A stretch of DNA of 64,000 bases from Sphingomonas echinoides ATCC 14820 (lineage in GTDB: Bacteria; Pseudomonadota; Alphaproteobacteria; Sphingomonadales; Sphingomonadaceae): positions 2,842,529-2,906,528 of the forward strand of contig NZ_JH584235.1 of the NCBI RefSeq assembly GCF_000241465.1. Direction: 5' to 3'. The notes beneath the pieces are model-generated. The model did not search any database. It had not been told where the DNA came from and was given only the letters and a program-made list of their open reading frames with translations. A program made the position numbers and the translations under genes. Positions 60,019-64,000 of the stretch are shown in pieces. Position 1 is the first letter of the stretch; every line of letters begins with the position of its first letter.

Positions 60019-62325
60019 TCAGAAGCTCTTGCGGACGTTGATCCCGATCGTGCGCGGGGCTGCCGAGGTGGCCGAGTAGGAGTTCGCGGTTGAGGATTGC
60101 GACGCGCGATTGATCGCCACCGCGTCGAACAGATTGTTGACGAAGAGGTAGACCCCTGCATCGTTGTGCTTGAGGTCGATGCCGACCCGCAGGTTGGTCA
60201 GCGAATAGGCACCGATCTTGACGCGATAGACGTTGGTTGGCCGGAATTCCGAATAAGACGATCCGACATAGTTGAAGTCGGCGCGCGCGAAGAAATCGAG
60301 CGTGGGGCTGATCGGCGCGGTATATTCGGCACCGGCGGCTCCGGTCCAGTTCGGGATGTAGGGGATGCGATCACCGGCACGGCCCGCCGCGACGACCGAG
60401 GCGTTGACCTGATCCTGGGTCAGCCGCGGATCGATGTAATTGCCCGAGAAGGTGAACTGCAACCCCCGCGTCGGCCGCACGAACGCCTCGGCTTCGACAC
60501 CGCGAATGCGCGCCGCGCCAGCGTTGGACAGGAAGCTGAACGCGCCATTGGTGGTGCGGCCGCTGACCTGGATGTTGCTCCAGTCGATCTGATAAGCTGC
60601 GAGATTGAGCGTCAGCTTGCGGTCGAGCAGGCCGAGCTTGGTGCCGATCTCATAATTCCACAGACTGTCCGACTTATACGGCGTCAAATCCGCCGAAAGG
60701 CCGATCACCTGATTGGCACCGCCCGGCCGGTAACCCTGCGAAGCGGTTGCGTAGAACAGGATGTCGGGGTTCGCCTGCCACGATGCGTTGAACTTGAGCA
60801 AAGTCCCGTTTTCCGACGAGTTCACCGTCGACAGCGGGCGCGCCGGCGCGCCGATCAGCGTCCAGGCGATGTCGGTGAAACCCGACACGGTCTTGTTATA
60901 GCTGAAATAGCGGATGCCTGCGGTTAAGCCGATCGTGCGCGTCGGGTGGAACGTCCCCTCGCCAAAGCCTGCATATTGCTCGAGCTTGTCGAAGATCTCA
61001 CGACGATAGAAAATCTGGTTGGGCGTGATGATATCGCCGGTGGTTGCGTCGGCGCGCGCATCCTCCGATGTCACGTTGTTCTTGCGGTTCTGGTAAAAGC
61101 CACCGATCGTCCAATCGAACAGATGCGTGCCGTCGGAGCTGATCCGCACCTCCTGCGTAAAGTCCTTGGTCGAGCCGGGGTAATAGATCGCGGCGGGGCT
61201 CAGACTGTCGATATAGCCATAATAATTGGTGAGCTGATCGCTCGAACAGGCGGCACCGGTGCTGGCATTGACATAGCCCGCGCATTTCGCAGCGGTGCGA
61301 TAGCTGGCGATGTAATAGCTGTCGTCGGCTGCATAAGCCGAGCGGCGATGCTGATATGAGGTGATCGAGGTGACCGTAGCAGGGCCGAGATCCAGCTTGC
61401 CGGTCAGATTGTAGAGCTGCGACCGGTCGGTGTAGGGCAGCATCACCTTGGTCGCGGATTTGTAGGTGCCGACCGCAGGGTTCCAGTTCGACGAGAAAGC
61501 GTCGGTATTTTCGATCATCGCCATGCCGTCGATCGTCAGGTTGGACGACGGCGTCAGGCGTGCCATCAGGCGACCGCCTGTCGCGGTATAATCGTTGACG
61601 TTCTGGCGCTTGAGGTAGGTGTTGTCGATATAGCCATCGCTGTCGCGGCGATACAACACCGCGCGCACGGCCAGCAGGTCTTTGACCAGCGGCACGTTGA
61701 CCATGCCCTGGACGAAATAGTTCAAGCCGCCGCCATTGGTGCCAGCCACCTGCGATTCGATCTTTCCCTCATAATCCTGGGTCGGTTTGTTGAGGAGGAC
61801 GCGGATCGCGCCGCCCATCGAACTCGCGCCGTACAAGGTGCCCTGCGGTCCGCGCAGCACCTCGATGCGGTTGACGTCGAACAAGGTGAAATCGGCGGTG
61901 CGCCCGGCCGCGTCGCTCGATACGCCGACCGAGCCGGTGACCGGCGTGTCGTCATAATAAACGCCGACCGTCGCTTCCCCTGAGGTCTGCACGCCCCGCA
62001 AGCTGACGCGACGCTGCCCCGGACCATTGTCCTGGATGCGCAGGCTGGGGACGAACTTGGCATAATCGGCGATGTTGGTGACACCGGCATTGGTCAAGGT
62101 CTGGCCGGTCAGCACGGTGATCGCCAGCGGCGTCTTTTGCAGCGATGTGTCGCGGCGGGTGGCGGTGACGACAATATCCCCATCGGGCGCGTTCTTGTCG
62201 GGTGCCGCTGAAGCGGTTGTGGGCGCAGTGGTGCTTTGCGCGCAGGCGGCGCTGGCAAAGGCGGACGAAAGAGCGAAAGCGGCAGTGCAACCAAGCAGCC
62301 GAGACGTTACCGAGATGATACGCAT
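60019..62325 (-). CDS. TonB-dependent receptor next to the hut locus
   Basis: A 768-aa outer-membrane receptor. It has a signal peptide (about 1-32), a TonB box-like DIVVTATRRD near 54, plug motifs (QRRVSLRGVQTSGEATVGVYYDD, EVLRGPQGTLYGASSMGGAIRV) and a barrel ending NVRKSF. The start at 62325 has AGGGGAC upstream. A HutC-like palindrome is 88 nt before it. It is the first gene of a receptor-peptidase unit. Confidence 0.93.
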   Translation of the reverse strand: MRIISVTSRLLGCTAAFALSSAFASAACAQSTTAPTTASAAPDKNAPDGDIVVTATRRDTSLQKTPLAITVLTGQTLTNAGVTNIADYAKFVPSLRIQDNGPGQRRVSLRGVQTSGEATVGVYYDDTPVTGSVGVSSDAAGRTADFTLFDVNRIEVLRGPQGTLYGASSMGGAIRVLLNKPTQDYEGKIESQVAGTNGGGLNYFVQGMVNVPLVKDLLAVRAVLYRRDSDGYIDNTYLKRQNVNDYTATGGRLMARLTPSSNLTIDGMAMIENTDAFSSNWNPAVGTYKSATKVMLPYTDRSQLYNLTGKLDLGPATVTSITSYQHRRSAYAADDSYYIASYRTAAKCAGYVNASTGAACSSDQLTNYYGYIDSLSPAAIYYPGSTKDFTQEVRISSDGTHLFDWTIGGFYQNRKNNVTSEDARADATTGDIITPNQIFYRREIFDKLEQYAGFGEGTFHPTRTIGLTAGIRYFSYNKTVSGFTDIAWTLIGAPARPLSTVNSSENGTLLKFNASWQANPDILFYATASQGYRPGGANQVIGLSADLTPYKSDSLWNYEIGTKLGLLDRKLTLNLAAYQIDWSNIQVSGRTTNGAFSFLSNAGAARIRGVEAEAFVRPTRGLQFTFSGNYIDPRLTQDQVNASVVAAGRAGDRIPYIPNWTGAAGAEYTAPISPTLDFFARADFNYVGSSYSEFRPTNVYRVKIGAYSLTNLRVGIDLKHNDAGVYLFVNNLFDAVAINRASQSSTANSYSATSAAPRTIGINVRKSF

Positions 62326-62691
62326 AAAAGTCCCCTTGTTTGTCGTTGCTCCTCCCTCCTGCGACCTTGCCTCTCCGGGCGTATTTCGACTCGGATCATG
62401 ATGCAAAAATAATGTCTAGACAAGAAATTTTATTGCCGAAATTGTAGGCAGAACAATGGATGATTGCTTATTTTTTAGGCAAAGACTTTTATCCTTCTCC
62501 AGTGGAGTTGCGGCCCGCCGCACAGGCCGTTCTGCCCCTTCCAGGCGCGCGAATAACGGGGTGATGTCCGGAAAACGGATCGCCGTTCTGTGAGGCCTGA
62601 CTCACCGGTTATGGCTTCGGTGCGAGGGAATGGACCATTCCGCCGCTCGTCGCGTTGTGATGGTAGAGACCAGCTTGCGATAGAGTGTTCC
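62326..62691. promoter_or_regulatory. Divergent region between TonB receptor and LOV kinase
   Basis: 366 bp. Its first 170 bases are AT-rich (62400-62480) and contain the HutC-like palindrome; the remainder is GC-rich and featureless. An ORF on the - strand here (62475-62744) shows no protein-like pattern. Confidence 0.5.
62413..62422 (-). promoter_or_regulatory. HutC-like palindrome upstream of the TonB receptor
   Basis: TGTCTAGACA, a perfect 10-bp palindrome within an AT-rich stretch. It matches the hutI/hutF operator TGTATAGACA at 9 of 10 positions and sits 88 nt before the receptor start. Confidence 0.55.
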
Positions 62692-64000
62692 GTGACGACC
62701 CATGACAAGGCGGATGTGACCGCGCCCGGCGACCGCGTCGCCAATACCCTTTCTCCAATGAGCGCGGATGCTCAGCGCATTGCCGCGGAGGTGACCGGGA
62801 CGGACCTTGGTACCGATCCTTTCGTCGCGGCGGTGCGCGCGACGCGCATGCCGATGATCATCACCAATCCGCGCCTGCCCGATAATCCGGTGGTGTTCGC
62901 CAACAACGCCTTTTGTCGTTTGAGCGGCTATCCCCGCGACGAGATTCTCGGACGCAATTGTCGCTTCCTGCAAGGCCCAAAAAGCAATCCAGCAACGGTG
63001 CGGCGCATTCGCGAGGCGGTCGAGCGGGTCGAGCCGCTCGAGATCGACATTCTCAACCACCGCAAGGACGGCGAGACCTTCTGGAACCGGCTGCTGATGG
63101 CCCCGGTGTTCGATACCGAGGGCGTGCTGGCCTATTTCTTCGCCAGCCAGGTCGATGTCACGATCGAGCGCGAGCGGTTGAAGGGGCTGGAGGACGATAA
63201 CGCCTCGCTAATGGCCGAATTGACCGACCGGCTGCGGCTGCAGGAAGAGCATGAGCGCGAACTCGCCTTTACGCTCCGGGCGGCACGGTTCGGCACGTGG
63301 AGCCTCGACATTGCCAGCAAGCGCCTGACCGCGTCGGAAACCTGCAAGGAGATTTTCGGACTGCGCGGTGATCAGCCCTTCACCTACCAGGATCGGCTGG
63401 AGGCGATCCATCCCGACGACCGCGGCAAAAGCGTGGCCGAGGTCGAGCGCTGCATCGCGGAGGGCAATGACTATGACATCGTCTACCGCATTCATCGGTC
63501 GGATGGTGAATTGCGCTGGCTGGCCTCGCGCGGGCAGCCGTTCTTTGATGCGCAGGGCCGCGCGTTGCGGATCGCGGGGGTGTCGACCGATATCACCGAT
63601 CAACGCCGTGCCGAGCGCATGCGATCGGCGCTGGTCGATCTGTCCGATGTGTTCCGCGATACCGAAGAGCCGGACGATATTTCCTTTGCCGCGGCGGCGA
63701 TCATTGGGCGCACGCTCGATGTCAGCCGGGCTGGGTATGGCGAGGTCGATACGCGCGCCGAGACGATCACGATCGCGCGCGACTGGAATGCGCCGGGGGT
63801 GAAAACGCTGGCCGGGGTGCTGCAGTTTCGCGACTATGGCAGCTATATCGACGATCTGAAACGCGGGGAAACCGTGATCGTCGAGGATGCGCGTACCGAC
63901 CCGCGCACCGCCGAAACCGCCGCGCAGCTGGAGGGGATTTCGGCGCGGGCCTTCGTCAACATGCCGCTGACCGAACATGGCGGCCTGGTGGCGTTGCTCT
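62692..64000 (+). CDS. LOV/PAS/GAF sensor protein, probable blue-light histidine kinase, 3'-truncated by window edge
   Basis: An open frame running past base 64000. The N-terminal LOV domain (about residues 45-150) has the signature GRNCRFLQG with Cys90 as the FMN adduct-forming residue. A PAS domain (about 200-310; LRAARFGTWSLDIASKR, HPDDRGKS, GVSTDITDQRRAE) and the beginning of a GAF domain (AAIIGRTLDVSRAGYGEVD) follow. In relatives an HWE or HisKA_2 kinase follows; it would lie beyond the window. Start is uncertain: GTG 62692 (used), GTG 62725 or ATG 62758. Confidence 0.88.
   Translation, partial: MTTHDKADVTAPGDRVANTLSPMSADAQRIAAEVTGTDLGTDPFVAAVRATRMPMIITNPRLPDNPVVFANNAFCRLSGYPRDEILGRNCRFLQGPKSNPATVRRIREAVERVEPLEIDILNHRKDGETFWNRLLMAPVFDTEGVLAYFFASQVDVTIERERLKGLEDDNASLMAELTDRLRLQEEHERELAFTLRAARFGTWSLDIASKRLTASETCKEIFGLRGDQPFTYQDRLEAIHPDDRGKSVAEVERCIAEGNDYDIVYRIHRSDGELRWLASRGQPFFDAQGRALRIAGVSTDITDQRRAERMRSALVDLSDVFRDTEEPDDISFAAAAIIGRTLDVSRAGYGEVDTRAETITIARDWNAPGVKTLAGVLQFRDYGSYIDDLKRGETVIVEDARTDPRTAETAAQLEGISARAFVNMPLTEHGGLVALL

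Noticed and set aside
62475-63978. - strand frames at the right end
   Set aside because: They are antisense to the LOV/PAS/GAF protein, whose + frame is continuous with strong motifs to the window edge.

Overview
The window (about 65% GC, densely coded, no prophage or IS transposase seen) looks like a chromosomal segment of a Sphingomonadales alphaproteobacterium (Sphingomonas/Sphingobium-like). The evidence is the mix of TonB-dependent receptors, COQ7-type ubiquinone hydroxylase, a five-step Hut pathway, several FixJ-type regulators, HWE/HisKA_2 and LOV kinases, and a GH115 glucuronidase. This is inference from gene content; no rRNA or ribosomal protein is present to confirm it.

Layout. 1-4.9 kb: end of dsbB, coq7, a secreted protein, a DUF2306 membrane protein and a polytopic glycosyltransferase-like protein on +, then csaA-like, GST and a secreted protein on -. 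5.0-12.1 kb: a glutamate synthase operon (gltD, two DUF2059 secreted proteins, gltB), all with overlapping ends. 12.3-14.2 kb: uppP, an NDUFA9-like SDR and tRNA-Leu(CAG). 14.2-30.6 kb: an accessory-looking region beginning at the tRNA 3' end: GH115, a dipeptidase remnant, VOC and GFA proteins, then a catabolic cluster (MDR oxidoreductase, P450, HAPMO-like Baeyer-Villiger monooxygenase, acyl-CoA ligase, TetR, iron-containing ADH, divergent alpha-methylacyl-CoA racemase-like protein, TonB-dependent receptor). Three promoters of this cluster share an 18-bp element that is probably the TetR operator.

30.9-46 kb: a signalling and stress block with three FixJ/CheY-type response regulators, a DHp-only histidine kinase fragment, an aromatic-ring-type FAD monooxygenase, a HisKA_2 kinase, an MFS exporter, small secreted proteins, a Tat-exported alpha/beta hydrolase, an HdeA-like protein, an oxalate-decarboxylase-like bicupin, and a 1410-aa AAA/TPR/GAF/histidine kinase.

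46-62.3 kb: a beta-propeller protein, a secreted alpha/beta hydrolase broken by one in-frame stop, and the complete histidine utilisation locus. The locus is hutI-hutH-hutG-hutU-hutD on - and hutF-hutC on +, followed by an M14 carboxypeptidase and its TonB receptor. HutC-like palindromes lie in the hutI/hutF promoter and upstream of that receptor, suggesting that peptide uptake and digestion belong to the histidine regulon. The window ends inside a LOV-domain (blue light) sensor protein.

Functional reading: glutamate made by GltBD and glutamate released from histidine by the Hut pathway are the nitrogen-metabolism theme. The 19-30 kb cluster would take up a hydrophobic substrate, hydroxylate it, oxidise it to a ketone, insert oxygen, and activate the resulting acid to a CoA ester, possibly methyl-branched. 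The actual substrate cannot be read from the sequence.
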